DNA of 64,000 nucleotides, taken from positions 1 to 64,000 of the forward strand of contig NZNU01000039.1 in assembly GCA_002695035.1 (NCBI GenBank). The letters are read 5' to 3'. Origin of the DNA: Micavibrio sp. GTDB lineage: Bacteria; Pseudomonadota; Alphaproteobacteria; Micavibrionales; Micavibrionaceae. Below the pieces are notes generated by a model. The model made no database searches, was not told where the DNA came from, and was given only the letters and a program-made list of their open reading frames with translations. Position numbers and translations under genes: made by a program. Positions 36,762 through 45,737 of the stretch are shown here, in pieces. The first letter of the stretch is position 1, and each line of letters opens with the position of its first letter.

Positions 36762-38159
36762 TTAAAACTGAAAATATATAAATGGCTTGTAGCCCGTTGG
36801 CTGCAAGGCAAGTACAAAAGCTACTGCTATACCGAGTGCCGTGTAAAACGCTGTATCCTTCAGTACGACTACTTTTTCAAACCCGTCATATTTATGCCAA
36901 AAAATGTGAATGATGGCCAAGGCAGGAAAGCACAAGGTTGCGATAAGAGGTAACTGATCAACGCCTTGTGATGACCATGTCAGTATTGAGCTTGTCAAGC
37001 GCCACCCTGTTTCAAAATCCGGCGCCCGAAAGTAAATCCAGGCCAGATTAACAAAAGCAAAGGTCAATATAACCGACAATGCTGCCGGAAACCCTTTGAA
37101 TGAATTAAACTTTTCTTTTAAAGCATGATTAAAAGACAGCCCGGCTCCATGCAAAAACCCCCAAAAAACGAATGTCCATGCCGCGCCATGCCATAACCCC
37201 CCTAAAAGCATGGTCAGCATTAAATTGCGGTATCTCATTGCTGTTCCGTGGCGATTGCCACCAAGCGGGATGTAGAGATAGTCGCGCAGCCAGGTAGATA
37301 AAGAGATATGCCAGCGCCGCCAGAAATCGACCAGATTTCTTGCCAGATAAGGTGCTGCAAAGTTTTTCGGAAGATGAAACCCCAATAGTCCGGCAACGGC
37401 AATGGCCATATCGGTATAGCCTGAAAAATCACAGTAAATCTGTACGGCATACAGGCATACACCCATAGCCAGAGCGGAAGGCGAATATTGCTCTGGGGCT
37501 GCAAATATCAAATCAACGTAATAGGAAATATTGTCAGAAACACACGCCTTTTTAAAGAATCCGACCAGAAAAAGCAAAAGACATGTTTTTACTGCGACCT
37601 GATGCCATTCCCGCTTTTTTGTCAGCTGGGGCAGGAAATCGGCGGCACGTACAATCGGGCCTGCAACAAGCTGCGGAAAGAAAGCCACAAAAACAGCTAT
37701 ATCCAGAATATTTTTCTCGGCGCGTATGTTTTTACGGTAAACATCAATGGTATAGCTGAGGGTCTGAAATGTGTAAAAACTGATCCCGACAGGTAGGACA
37801 ATATTTAATGTTGTGGAATTTACGCTCATACCCAGCGTTGCCATTAACGCGGCGGCACTGTCGGTGAAAAAATTAAAATATTTGAAGAATCCCAAAATAC
37901 CCAGATTGCTCGCCAGGTTTAACATCAGCCATTTTTTACGGGTTTTTTGCTTATCGGAGGCCTCGATTTTTCGGGCAACGCAATAATCTATTCCGGTGGA
38001 TATAAGGATTAGGGATAAAAACCGCCAGTCCCACGCCGCGTAAAATCCATAGCTGGCAATCAGCAGCAGAGCTTTGCGGCCCATATTGCCCTTTAAAACC
38101 CAATAAAGCCCAAAAACGGCGGCAAAAAACAGGAAAAAACGAGGTTCAACAAAAAGCAT
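36762..38159 (-). CDS. MBOAT-family membrane O-acyltransferase (AlgI-like)
   Basis: 465 residues with about ten TM helices. AlgI/DltB-like features include NFDF-like FKYFNFFTDS, LPVGISFYTFQTLSYTIDVYR, FVAFFPQLVAGPIVRAADFLPQ, DFWRRWHISLSTWLRDYLYIP and the catalytic-His motif GGLWHGAAWTFVFWGFLHG. It transfers acyl (often acetyl) groups to extracellular polysaccharide. Its start codon shares 1 nt with the stop of the upstream SGNH-like gene (TAATG), so the two are cotranslated. Confidence 0.93.
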   Translation of the reverse strand: MLFVEPRFFLFFAAVFGLYWVLKGNMGRKALLLIASYGFYAAWDWRFLSLILISTGIDYCVARKIEASDKQKTRKKWLMLNLASNLGILGFFKYFNFFTDSAAALMATLGMSVNSTTLNIVLPVGISFYTFQTLSYTIDVYRKNIRAEKNILDIAVFVAFFPQLVAGPIVRAADFLPQLTKKREWHQVAVKTCLLLFLVGFFKKACVSDNISYYVDLIFAAPEQYSPSALAMGVCLYAVQIYCDFSGYTDMAIAVAGLLGFHLPKNFAAPYLARNLVDFWRRWHISLSTWLRDYLYIPLGGNRHGTAMRYRNLMLTMLLGGLWHGAAWTFVFWGFLHGAGLSFNHALKEKFNSFKGFPAALSVILTFAFVNLAWIYFRAPDFETGWRLTSSILTWSSQGVDQLPLIATLCFPALAIIHIFWHKYDGFEKVVVLKDTAFYTALGIAVAFVLALQPTGYKPFIYFQF

Positions 38160-39235
38160 TATTCACCTCCCCCACTGCTTTGGTAAATGTTACAGATCTG
38201 GCCGGCAATGCTTTTGGAAAAAAGGGTCGCGCCCTTCATATTTAGATGTGCTTCATAAAACACGTACTCTTTGTTCCATAGTCCTTTCGCATTTGCCCTC
38301 TCATATCCGTTAATGATGGCCAGTTCAGGGGCTGCTTTTTGGACTGCGGCAATAAGGGCCAGATCCTGCCTGTGCGTTTCTGTTTCCGGAAAAACAATAA
38401 AGGCAGGGCTGTTCCCTTGCTCGGTAATTTTATTGGCCAGAGTTTTTATCAGATTTGCCCGGCGCTTTGCCGCTTCAATCATATTTTCTGATGGAGGGGT
38501 AATGGCGCCCTGTTTTGCAAGGACGTTGTCCTGCCATTTATCGGCTCTTCCTTGAAAACGGCGGGCGCGTGTGGCTATTTCTTCATTGTTTTTAATATCC
38601 GCGCGCAAGTCAGGATAGCCGTTTTCTTTGTTCAGGCCAGGAAGATACTTCTCTGGGGTTACGCTGACATGTGGGAATAAAATTTTGCTCAAAAGTCCTA
38701 TGCCCAGAAATTTATAGGCGTATGCCCCTATTGAAAAGCCGCTTAATGCTGCTTTCTTCCATAATGGGGCCGGCAAAGACCATATATTTCGGTATCTGTC
38801 AGGCAGGTTGGCGTATGTTGTATAGCTTTGTGTTCTGACATTTGTCACGGCATTAAAATCAGGGCGTGGTGGCAGGGGATCGTTGAAAATAATGAGTTTG
38901 CCTGTCGTTCCTGTTTCCCCGAGCGTTGCAATAAAATCGGATAGCTCTTCCAGTACCAGTCCCGGCACACCAGCATTATAAACAGACAGGGGACAGTTGG
39001 CGGCTGCTTCAATTCCGTCCGGGTCAATATTGCGAAAGGTCTGAGATGTGCCCAGAAAAATCGCGTCATAGCTATCGGCTCTTTCGGATAGGGCTGCTTT
39101 CTTCGCAGACAAAACGCCCAAATCTTTTGGTTTTTCAAAGGGCCTCAAGGCAAGATGAAGTAGAGCCAACATCAAAATCAGCCCGGTCGCGGCAAAAACA
39201 GTATGTCTTAGAAAGGTGAAAAGATTTTCAATCAT
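38159..39235 (-). CDS. membrane-anchored SGNH/AlgX-like protein, partner of the MBOAT protein
   Basis: 358 residues. One N-terminal TM helix (about residues 11-28, HTVFAATGLILMLALLHLAL), then a periplasmic domain. AIFLGTSQTFRNIDPDGIEA matches the GxS block of SGNH/GDSL-like partners such as AlgJ/AlgX and DltD, and YNAGVPGLVLEELSDF and IIFNDPLPP resemble the following blocks. The C-terminal EAHLNMKGATLFSKSI carries a D/H-like catalytic His. With the MBOAT gene it likely O-acylates a surface glycan. Confidence 0.75.
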   Translation of the reverse strand: MIENLFTFLRHTVFAATGLILMLALLHLALRPFEKPKDLGVLSAKKAALSERADSYDAIFLGTSQTFRNIDPDGIEAAANCPLSVYNAGVPGLVLEELSDFIATLGETGTTGKLIIFNDPLPPRPDFNAVTNVRTQSYTTYANLPDRYRNIWSLPAPLWKKAALSGFSIGAYAYKFLGIGLLSKILFPHVSVTPEKYLPGLNKENGYPDLRADIKNNEEIATRARRFQGRADKWQDNVLAKQGAITPPSENMIEAAKRRANLIKTLANKITEQGNSPAFIVFPETETHRQDLALIAAVQKAAPELAIINGYERANAKGLWNKEYVFYEAHLNMKGATLFSKSIAGQICNIYQSSGGGE

Positions 39236-39392
39236 AACAGGGAAAAGTATGACAGAATTGCTCTTGAAGGCAATAAATTGAACGTATTAAGGAATAATTC
39301 ATCTTCTTGGGGCAGATTCGACCTTCACACTATTGTTAAAACACTGTATCTTAAATGCGCGAACTTAATTTATTTTAAAACGATACTGACCT

Positions 39393-40187
39393 ATGGCCGA
39401 ATTTACACTTCCTAAAAATTCCAAAGTTAAAACAGGCAAAACCATAAATGCCGCGAATGATGCTAAAAACAAAAAGACGTTTAAGGTGTATCGCTACGAT
39501 CCTGACACGGGTGAGAATCCTGCGCTGGATACGTATATCATCGATCGGGACAAATGCGGGCCGATGGTCTTGGATGCTATTATTTATATCAAGGATCAGG
39601 TTGATCCGACTTTAACATTCCGTCGTTCCTGTCGTGAGGGTATTTGCGGCTCATGCGCCATGAATATTGATGGTAAAAACACGCTGGCTTGCCTGAAGGC
39701 AATTGACGACACAAAAGGCGACATTAAAATTTATCCTTTACCGCATATGCCGGTTGTCAAAGATCTTGTTCCTGATCTGAACCATGTCTATGCCCAATAT
39801 GCGACAATTGAACCATGGATGAAAACAAAATCGTCTGCGCCGTCGAAGGAGCGTTTGCAGGCACCTGAAGATGCTGACCGCCTGAATGGTGAAGATGGCC
39901 ACGGGCCAGCCGCATGTATTCTATGTTTTTGTTGCTCAACATCCTGCCCAAGTTACTGGTGGAATGCCGACCGCTTTATGGGGCCTGCTGTCTTGTTGCA
40001 AGCTTATCGCTGGATTGCAGATACACGCGATGAAGCCACGGGGGAAAGGCTGGACCAGTTGGAAGATCCGTTCCGCCTGTATCGTTGCCACACAATTATG
40101 AATTGTACAAACACTTGCCCGAAGGGTCTTAACCCCGCAAAGGCAATCGCTGAAATTAAAAAACTCATGGTAGCCCGCAAGGCTTAA
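39393..40187 (+). CDS. sdhB: succinate dehydrogenase iron-sulfur subunit
   Basis: 264 residues. [2Fe-2S] ligands are in [20 protein letters not shown] and NTLAC, [4Fe-4S] in [16 protein letters not shown], and [3Fe-4S] in [19 protein letters not shown]. It transfers electrons from SdhA to quinone. It is separated from sdhCDA by 7.4 kb; a possible own promoter is TTCACA-N17-TATCTT in the 157-bp gap upstream. A DUF1761 gene follows at 22 bp. Confidence 0.96.
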   Translation: MAEFTLPKNSKVKTGKTINAANDAKNKKTFKVYRYDPDTGENPALDTYIIDRDKCGPMVLDAIIYIKDQVDPTLTFRRSCREGICGSCAMNIDGKNTLACLKAIDDTKGDIKIYPLPHMPVVKDLVPDLNHVYAQYATIEPWMKTKSSAPSKERLQAPEDADRLNGEDGHGPAACILCFCCSTSCPSYWWNADRFMGPAVLLQAYRWIADTRDEATGERLDQLEDPFRLYRCHTIMNCTNTCPKGLNPAKAIAEIKKLMVARKA

Positions 40188-40209
40188 ATTTTTAAAAGGG
40201 GAATTTTTT

Positions 40210-40623
40210 ATGCTTGGATCTTTTGTATCACTTATTATACCGGCGCTGGTCTGCGGATTAAGCGCATTTCTAATGGGTCTGGTTTGGTACCACCCAAAGG
40301 TACTTGGAACCAGATGGCTTGAGGCAAGAGGGAAAAACGACAGAGCCAAAATGGATACACCATTTCCGTTTGTCCTGACATTCCTGCTTTGGCTCGTTGC
40401 CGGGTTTTTCTATATCTGGATTGCCCAGACATTCGGAATTGAAACAATGGGCGGGCTCTTTTCCCTGTCATGTTTGCTTTGGGTTGCTTTTGCAATGCCT
40501 CCAACAGTAATCGGTTCTATATATACAGGCTATCCTTTGGAAGCTGTTGCAATTGACAGCTCTTACCAGCTGGCGGGCTATTATATGTTTGCCCTTATTT
40601 ATTCTTTAATACTTATGTTTTAA
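40210..40623 (+). CDS. DUF1761-type membrane protein
   Basis: 137 residues with four predicted TM helices. ALVCGLSAFLMGLVWYHPKVLGTRWL fits the DUF1761 N terminus (G..WY.p..fg..W). Function unknown. Shine-Dalgarno AAGGGGAA upstream. It ends in a perfect rho-independent terminator and is probably the last gene of the sdhB transcript. Confidence 0.8.
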   Translation: MLGSFVSLIIPALVCGLSAFLMGLVWYHPKVLGTRWLEARGKNDRAKMDTPFPFVLTFLLWLVAGFFYIWIAQTFGIETMGGLFSLSCLLWVAFAMPPTVIGSIYTGYPLEAVAIDSSYQLAGYYMFALIYSLILMF

Positions 40624-40647
40624 AAAATACTTTGCTAAAAAAACAAC

Positions 40648-40683
40648 AGAAGCCGTGAATTTCAAATCACGGCTTCTTTTTTA
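40648..40683 (+). terminator. rho-independent terminator after sdhB-DUF1761
   Basis: Perfect 11-bp stem AGAAGCCGTGA/TCACGGCTTCT with an 8-nt loop, followed by six T after the stem-closing T. It starts 25 bp after the stop codon. Confidence 0.93.
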
Positions 40684-40709
40684 TAATCGAATATGTTTAA
40701 ACTGACGCT

Positions 40710-42047
40710 ATGACACCAGCCGCCCGCATTGATGCCTGCATTTCAATTCTTTCTGTGATCGGAACAGTTAAAGTTCCGATGGATACTGTTATTGGCGATT
40801 ATATGCGCCAGCGCCGCTATATCGGCTCAAAAGACAGGGCTTATATTGCCGAGCATGTCTATATGTGTATGCGCCATAAGGCAAGATTTGCATGGCTGAT
40901 TGAAAAAGCCGGGGGGGACGCGCCAACACCACGACTTCAAATGGTTTGCTGTCTGTTATATCTAGACGGGCGTGCACAAAAGGATGTTGAAAAACTTTTT
41001 GATGGCTCAAAATACGGGGCTGACCCCTTATCTTCCGAAGAGGCGGCCTGTCTTGAAAAATTAAGCCGTTTCACATTGGATGAGCCTGACATGCCGGATT
41101 TGGTTAAGGCTGAATTTCCTGCGGAATACGAGCTGCAATTACGTGCGGTTTTTGGGGAAGATTTACCAGCGCAGGCGCGCGCAATGCTTGAACCCGCTAC
41201 TCTTGATTTAAGAGTAAATACGCTGAAAAAAACAAGGGACGAAGTTATGGATTCTCTTGCTCAAAATGATGTTGCCACCGAAAAGACATCTTATTCTCCT
41301 TGTGGTTTGCGTGTTCAGGAAAAAACTTACCTGTCAAAAACCAAGGCTTTTTCAAAAGGCTGGATCGATATTCAGGATGAGGGGTCGCAACTCATTGCGC
41401 TTGCGACAGGTGCAGGGCCGGGTAATCAGGTTCTCGATTACTGTGCTGGTGCGGGCGGCAAAACAATTGCGCTTGCCAATATGATGGAGGGAAAAGGCCG
41501 CATTATCGCCATGGATAATGATGAAAGGCGGCTCGACAGATCGCGTTCGCGATTTAAACGCTCAGGCGTTAGCGACAATATAGAGGTGCGCCCGTTAACC
41601 GAAAACCGTCACAAAAAATGGTTGCGACGCCAAAAAGGCACATTTGATGTGGTGCTTTGCGATGTGCCGTGCTCGGGCTCTGGAACATGGCGCAGAAATC
41701 CTGATATGCGCTGGATTAATTACGGGCCTGATTTGGACGCGCTTTATGAGGTGCAGGCAGAAATTCTAGAGAAGGTGGTTGATACGGTGAAGCCGGGAGG
41801 CAAGCTCGTTTACGCGACATGTTCATTATTCCGTGAGGAAAATGAGGATCAAATCGAGCGTTTTTTAAAATCTCACGAAGATTTTGAGTTGCTGGATGTC
41901 TCAAACCATTGGCCTGACGGTGTGATATCTCCTGTTGTTGGCCCTTATATGCGGCTAACGCCAAAAGACCACAATACGGATGGTTTTTTTGCGGCTGTGA
42001 TGCAAAGAAAACCAAATTCTGAAACAGAAAAGATGGAAGAAATTTAG
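40710..42047 (+). CDS. RsmB/NOP2/Sun-family rRNA cytosine-C5 methyltransferase
   Basis: 445 residues. NusB-like N-terminal domain, then the SAM domain with [18 protein letters not shown], the acidic [11 protein letters not shown], motif [18 protein letters not shown] and motif [16 protein letters not shown] carrying the catalytic Cys. It methylates C5 of cytosine in rRNA, probably 16S. Its start lies just after the preceding terminator, so it has its own promoter. The 3' end overlaps the convergent Trm112-like gene by 4 nt. Confidence 0.92.
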   Translation: MTPAARIDACISILSVIGTVKVPMDTVIGDYMRQRRYIGSKDRAYIAEHVYMCMRHKARFAWLIEKAGGDAPTPRLQMVCCLLYLDGRAQKDVEKLFDGSKYGADPLSSEEAACLEKLSRFTLDEPDMPDLVKAEFPAEYELQLRAVFGEDLPAQARAMLEPATLDLRVNTLKKTRDEVMDSLAQNDVATEKTSYSPCGLRVQEKTYLSKTKAFSKGWIDIQDEGSQLIALATGAGPGNQVLDYCAGAGGKTIALANMMEGKGRIIAMDNDERRLDRSRSRFKRSGVSDNIEVRPLTENRHKKWLRRQKGTFDVVLCDVPCSGSGTWRRNPDMRWINYGPDLDALYEVQAEILEKVVDTVKPGGKLVYATCSLFREENEDQIERFLKSHEDFELLDVSNHWPDGVISPVVGPYMRLTPKDHNTDGFFAAVMQRKPNSETEKMEEI

Positions 42048-42238
42048 CCTTTTCTTTTTTCTGTCTCGTTCAGCTCGCGTGCCTCATCAGGCAACATTAT
42101 AGGGATACCCGATTTAATAGGATAGGCAAGGCCGGCACGGTTAGATATTAGCTCACCAGCATCTTTGTCATAGCGAAGAGGCTCTTTAGTCAAAGGGCAG
42201 ACAAGAATTTCCAGTAGTTTTGGATCAATATTTGACAT
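42044..42238 (-). CDS. Trm112-family small protein (YcaR/UPF0434-like)
   Basis: 64 residues. [17 protein letters not shown] followed by [18 protein letters not shown] is the family pattern. Only the first Cys of the usual zinc ligands is present, as in many bacterial members. Eukaryotic Trm112 activates methyltransferases; the bacterial role is less clear. It follows the LON-like gene by 9 bp. Confidence 0.9.
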   Translation of the reverse strand: MSNIDPKLLEILVCPLTKEPLRYDKDAGELISNRAGLAYPIKSGIPIMLPDEARELNETEKRKG

Positions 42239-42247
42239 TGAAGTAAA

Positions 42248-42913
42248 TTAGTGGAAAGACGAGCCTTGCGCAAGAGAGCTGTCGTTTATCGCCATATTTA
42301 AAAGATTGATAAAAAGCTCGGCGCGGTCCTGACAGTTTCTGGCCTCTAAAAGAGCTTGTTTTTCTTTTGCGCTAAACGGACATATCATGGCGAGCGCCGT
42401 CATCAGGTGGCGGTCAGGCGCCTCGTCCAGCAATTCCCATTCACAAGATAATCCGGTTTTGTGGAAATAGTCTTTTAAAAGGCTTTTCAATCTTTCGCGG
42501 TCAACGTCCAGACATTTTTGTCGTTGCAGGTCATGTGAATATTCTGACCAGTCTGGCCTTACGCGGCGATAACCTGCTTCGAGATTTAATTCTTCCTCAA
42601 CAGAAAATCTCTGTACGCCTGTGAGCGTTATAAGATATCGCCCGTCTTCTGTTTCTTGGAATGCAGTGATACGACCGGCGCAACCGGCTCTGCATAAAGG
42701 TGGACCGAATGCGGTGTCTTCTTTGCCTTCCTCGGGCTGTATCATGCCGATCAGCCTGTCGCCGCGCAGGGCGGCATCAAACATTTCCAAATATCTTGGT
42801 TCAAATATATTTAAAGGCAGCTCTCCACCCGGCAAAAGAAGGACGCCGGAGAGCGGGAAAACCGGCAGGATATCTGGCATTTCTGGTATGTTCGAAGTTG
42901 TCATACCAGTCAT
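42248..42913 (-). CDS. LON substrate-binding-domain protein (stand-alone Lon N-domain)
   Basis: 221 residues from ATG 42913; ATG 42904 is equally possible, and a longer frame from 43000 would overlap the upstream gene and is rejected. PVFPLSGVLLLPGGELPLNIFEPRYLEMFD and IGMIQP are the Lon N-terminal domain signature, followed by GCAGRITAFQETEDGRYLI. No ATPase or protease domain. Function unknown; found in many Alphaproteobacteria between a thioredoxin-TPR gene and a Trm112-like gene, as here. Confidence 0.9.
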   Translation of the reverse strand: MTGMTTSNIPEMPDILPVFPLSGVLLLPGGELPLNIFEPRYLEMFDAALRGDRLIGMIQPEEGKEDTAFGPPLCRAGCAGRITAFQETEDGRYLITLTGVQRFSVEEELNLEAGYRRVRPDWSEYSHDLQRQKCLDVDRERLKSLLKDYFHKTGLSCEWELLDEAPDRHLMTALAMICPFSAKEKQALLEARNCQDRAELFINLLNMAINDSSLAQGSSFH

Positions 42914-42926
42914 ATAGAACAGTGTT

Positions 42927-43877
42927 TTAAGAAAACAAAATACTGGATAGTTTTTTACGTCCTTTGATGGTCGCAGAATGTGTATCGCCAAGGCTTTCAA
43001 AAAATTTCAGGAGTTGTTTTTTTGCTTTTTCATCTTCCCAGTCGCGCTTTTTCGCAAAAAGGGAAAGCATCTCCTCAACGGCCTCATCTTCCTGGCCGTT
43101 TGCAAATAATGACATGGAAAGGTCATAATGTGCCTGATGGTTATCAGGTTGCTTTTCGACCTTTTTTCTTAATGCGTCCTGTTCGTCTTTTGAGGGTGCG
43201 TTTTCCATCATTTCCAATGTATCCTTGATGGATTTCAGAGCTTTATCACCTTTGATTTCAGGAGGTGCTGTTTCATAAAGACTTCGCGCCTGATCGGCCT
43301 GTCCTGCCTTCATAAAAACCTTAAGAAGCCCGGCAAAGGCTTTGGCGTCTTTATCATCGTTTTGAAGTAATGCAGCATAAAGAGCTTGCGCGGTGGGCAG
43401 ATCGCCCTCGTTCAAAGCGCTTTCTGCCTTTTCGTGGTAGGCTTCTGCGTCAAATTCCTGAGGGGCTTGAGTGTTTTCCGGATTTGCACCTCTTCCCATT
43501 TGTATCAACTGATCGCAAATGGATTTGATCTGGCTTTCGGGTTGCGCACCCTGAAAACCTGTCACCGGTTGCCCGCCGGCAACTGCAATAACTGTTGGTA
43601 CCGATTGAACCTGAAAAGCTTGCGCCAGTTCGGGATTGGAATCAATATCGACTTTGGCCAGTTTTATCTTCCCGCCATAGGAGGATACCACTTTCTCCAG
43701 GACCGGCATTAATTGCTTGCACGGGCCGCACCACGGCGCCCAGAAGTCTATTAATATAGGTGTATTCAATGAAGCCTTCAGGACATCGTTTTCAAATGTG
43801 TCTATTGTCACATCAAAAATCGTTTTGCCCTCATTGGTGCCGCTTTGTTTTTTACCTTTTCCTAAAATCATGGTCAT
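42927..43877 (-). CDS. thioredoxin-TPR protein, CnoX/YbbN-like co-chaperone
   Basis: 316 residues. N-terminal thioredoxin domain with active CGPC (C50, C53) in FWAPWCGPCKQLMPVLEKV and the cis-Pro in VQSVPTVIAVAGG. From about residue 145 a helical TPR-like region (AESALNEGDLPTAQALYAALL and following repeats) continues to the end. It is expected to protect unfolded substrates from oxidation and pass them to chaperones. Unlike E. coli YbbN, the CxxC is intact. It heads a three-gene operon. Confidence 0.9.
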   Translation of the reverse strand: MTMILGKGKKQSGTNEGKTIFDVTIDTFENDVLKASLNTPILIDFWAPWCGPCKQLMPVLEKVVSSYGGKIKLAKVDIDSNPELAQAFQVQSVPTVIAVAGGQPVTGFQGAQPESQIKSICDQLIQMGRGANPENTQAPQEFDAEAYHEKAESALNEGDLPTAQALYAALLQNDDKDAKAFAGLLKVFMKAGQADQARSLYETAPPEIKGDKALKSIKDTLEMMENAPSKDEQDALRKKVEKQPDNHQAHYDLSMSLFANGQEDEAVEEMLSLFAKKRDWEDEKAKKQLLKFFESLGDTHSATIKGRKKLSSILFS

Positions 43878-43900
43878 ATTTCCTTTTGTTTAATACTGAC

Positions 43901-44440
43901 TTAAGGGGCTAGGGGTGCAAAATCAATCTCTTCCACGTCATTTCGGCCTATTGTGGCAAAAAATTTGTACAGATGCGACGGTGGTAAAGATATTGTCATT
44001 GTATTAAGGAGGGGGTGATAACATACAAGCTCTTCTTGCATCATGCCTTTTTCAAGAATAATGCGGACATCTTTTTGTGTGTCGTGAATAGCGGCAAACG
44101 GGCAAACAGAACCGGGCTTGACCTTAAGAAACTCCCATAGCCGATCCGGTGATCCGAAAGAAAGTCGCGCCGCGCCAATTTCTTCCTGTAATTTCTTTAA
44201 ATCAATTCCGGCTTCGTTACGTGCCACCACGAGGTAATTATTTTTCTTTTTATCGCGCAGGAACAGATTGCGGCAATGCGCGCCTGGAATATTCTTTTCA
44301 TGCTCGGCCGCCTCTTCCACTGAAAAAAAGGGCTCATGATGATAAAGGGTGTACGAAATGCCATTGCTTTCTAAATAAGACAAAAGCTCCTCGGGTGTGT
44401 AATGCGAATCTTGACCCTCAATATTCTTGCCCTCCGGCAT
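43901..44440 (-). CDS. prolyl-tRNA deacylase/editing protein (YbaK/ProX type)
   Basis: 179 residues. YbaK/aaRS-associated domain: YTLYHHEPFFSVEEAAE, IPGAHCRNLFLRDKKKNNYLVVA and the GSVCPFAAIHD loop match the trans-editing ProX family (prolyl-tRNA synthetase associated domain), which removes alanine from mischarged tRNA-Pro. It is 23 bp upstream of the CnoX-like gene on the same strand. Confidence 0.9.
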   Translation of the reverse strand: MPEGKNIEGQDSHYTPEELLSYLESNGISYTLYHHEPFFSVEEAAEHEKNIPGAHCRNLFLRDKKKNNYLVVARNEAGIDLKKLQEEIGAARLSFGSPDRLWEFLKVKPGSVCPFAAIHDTQKDVRIILEKGMMQEELVCYHPLLNTMTISLPPSHLYKFFATIGRNDVEEIDFAPLAP

Positions 44441-44575
44441 ATTTCACCCCCGGTTAATCTTATGTAAACTATATCTAAAGCCTTTAAAGAATTAGATAAA
44501 ATACAATCTATTTTCAACAATTTGGTAACTTGGGTATACTATAAAGGTAATCAAGACAACGAAACAGGGATTTTT

Positions 44576-44794
44576 ATGGCATTTTCTCCTGAAATATTGG
44601 ACGGACAGGCGCTGGCGAATGAAATGCAGGGCATGCAAATGGCATCCCAGCCACTTATGGGGTCAGCCGTAGTACTTTCAAATGCAGAGAATCTAGCCCC
44701 CTCAGGTGCGGAAGAGCAAGCTGCGGGGCTACATCAACCCGAAATTGGATCCGATTTTGGATCATTACTTAACAATAGCACTTTGGACATGTAA
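44576..44794 (+). CDS. hypothetical small protein
   Basis: 72 residues from ATG 44576 with an AGGGA Shine-Dalgarno. An in-frame TTG at 44522 would add 18 residues over the promoter region and was not used. Rich in Met, Gln, Ala and Ser; no TM segment or known motif. A possible promoter is TTTCAA (44512)-N17-TATACT (44535-44540). It lies 3 bp before the next small gene. Confidence 0.5.
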   Translation: MAFSPEILDGQALANEMQGMQMASQPLMGSAVVLSNAENLAPSGAEEQAAGLHQPEIGSDFGSLLNNSTLDM

Positions 44795-44797
44795 TTA

Positions 44798-45079
44798 ATG
44801 AATATTCAACTGGGATATCTGCAAAATGGTAATGTTGCTTTTTTAAGTGATAAACCGCTGGCCCATGCTGTGAAGCGTGTTGAATATTACAAGGATCAGA
44901 AACTTTTTATGATGGTTTATGATGATCCGGAACATGAGGGTGACCTTATGCATTATGAACTTTCTGATGAGGCCGCGCACAAGGTCGAACACGCACGCAA
45001 TGTGATGATCTATATTGATGATGCGGGAAACGGCCAGCCCATGGGGTATTATACGTATCTGGTGCAGGTCGGCGCTTAG
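44798..45079 (+). CDS. hypothetical small protein
   Basis: 93 residues, acidic alpha/beta. MNIQLGYLQNGNVAFLSDKP is followed by YYKDQKLFMMVYDDPEHEGD and VMIYIDDAGNGQPMGYYTYLVQ. I do not recognise the family. Cotranscribed with the preceding 72-residue ORF (3 bp gap). The weak ribosome-binding site suggests coupling. Confidence 0.55.
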   Translation: MNIQLGYLQNGNVAFLSDKPLAHAVKRVEYYKDQKLFMMVYDDPEHEGDLMHYELSDEAAHKVEHARNVMIYIDDAGNGQPMGYYTYLVQVGA

Positions 45080-45178
45080 AAAAAGCCAGAATCTAAAAAA
45101 TCTTTATTTCTTTACTTGCAATTCTTTTTCAAAGGTTTTAAAACCAGTTTCTATCCTGTGTTGATATAAACACCGTAA

Positions 45179-45253
45179 GCGGGTGTAGCTCAGGGGTAGA
45201 GCGCAACCTTGCCAAGGTTGAGGCCGTGGGTTCGAAGCCCATCACCCGCTCCA
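45179..45253 (+). tRNA. tRNA-Gly (anticodon GCC)
   Basis: Full cloverleaf: acceptor GCGGGTG/CACCCGC, D arm GCTCAGGGGTAGAGC, anticodon stem AACCT/AGGTT with anticodon GCC, T arm GTGGGTTCGAAGCCCAT. The discriminator is T, and an encoded CCA is at 45251-45253. Confidence 0.97.
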
Positions 45254-45287
45254 TTTTCTTCCTTTGAATCAATAATTTATTAGAAAG

Positions 45288-45656
45288 TTACGCCGAGTGA
45301 TTTTCAATATAGCTTTTGAGCATTTTCTCAACCTGCTCAGGGCTGAACGCTTTATTTTCCAAACCATCAAAAGCCTGGGCCCGTTCGGGCGAGACTTCAT
45401 CAGGGGTAACGGTAAAACCTATAATAGGTGAATCTGTGTGCGGGCGCAGCTTGGGAACCAGCTGGTCTCCCTGAATATCAGGTAAATTGATATCCACCAA
45501 AAGCAGGTCGAAAGGGCCTTCAGTTGCAATGATTTTTTCGGCCTCTACGCCTGTTGATGCGGTAACGCATTCATACCCTATCCGCTTACAGATATAGTTC
45601 ATGATCAAAATTGAGGCTTCGAAATCTTCGATATATAATATTTTTGGCTTATTCAT
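45288..45656 (-). CDS. single-domain response regulator (receiver only)
   Basis: 122 residues, receiver domain only: acidic pair in YIEDFEAS, phosphoacceptor D55 in LLLVDINLPDIQGDQ, Thr in GFTVTPDE. The Lys switch position near KAFSPEQV is present. No output domain, so it probably relays phosphate or acts by protein contact. Separate from the kinase cluster at 48.7-53.4 kb. Confidence 0.88.
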   Translation of the reverse strand: MNKPKILYIEDFEASILIMNYICKRIGYECVTASTGVEAEKIIATEGPFDLLLVDINLPDIQGDQLVPKLRPHTDSPIIGFTVTPDEVSPERAQAFDGLENKAFSPEQVEKMLKSYIENHSA

Positions 45657-45737
45657 AAGGATATTCCCTATAATTAGATATATATGATTCCCAAGCTCTG
45701 ACCAGCTAAAAAAATATGAAATCCGCTCACCCCGTCT

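Noticed and set aside
42914-43000. Longer start of the LON-domain protein
   Set aside because: Would overlap the thioredoxin-TPR gene by 74 nt with a non-homologous leader.
45134-45145. Perfect palindrome GGTTTTAAAACC upstream of tRNA-Gly
   Set aside because: Short, AT-rich and isolated; such palindromes arise by chance and no second copy was noticed.
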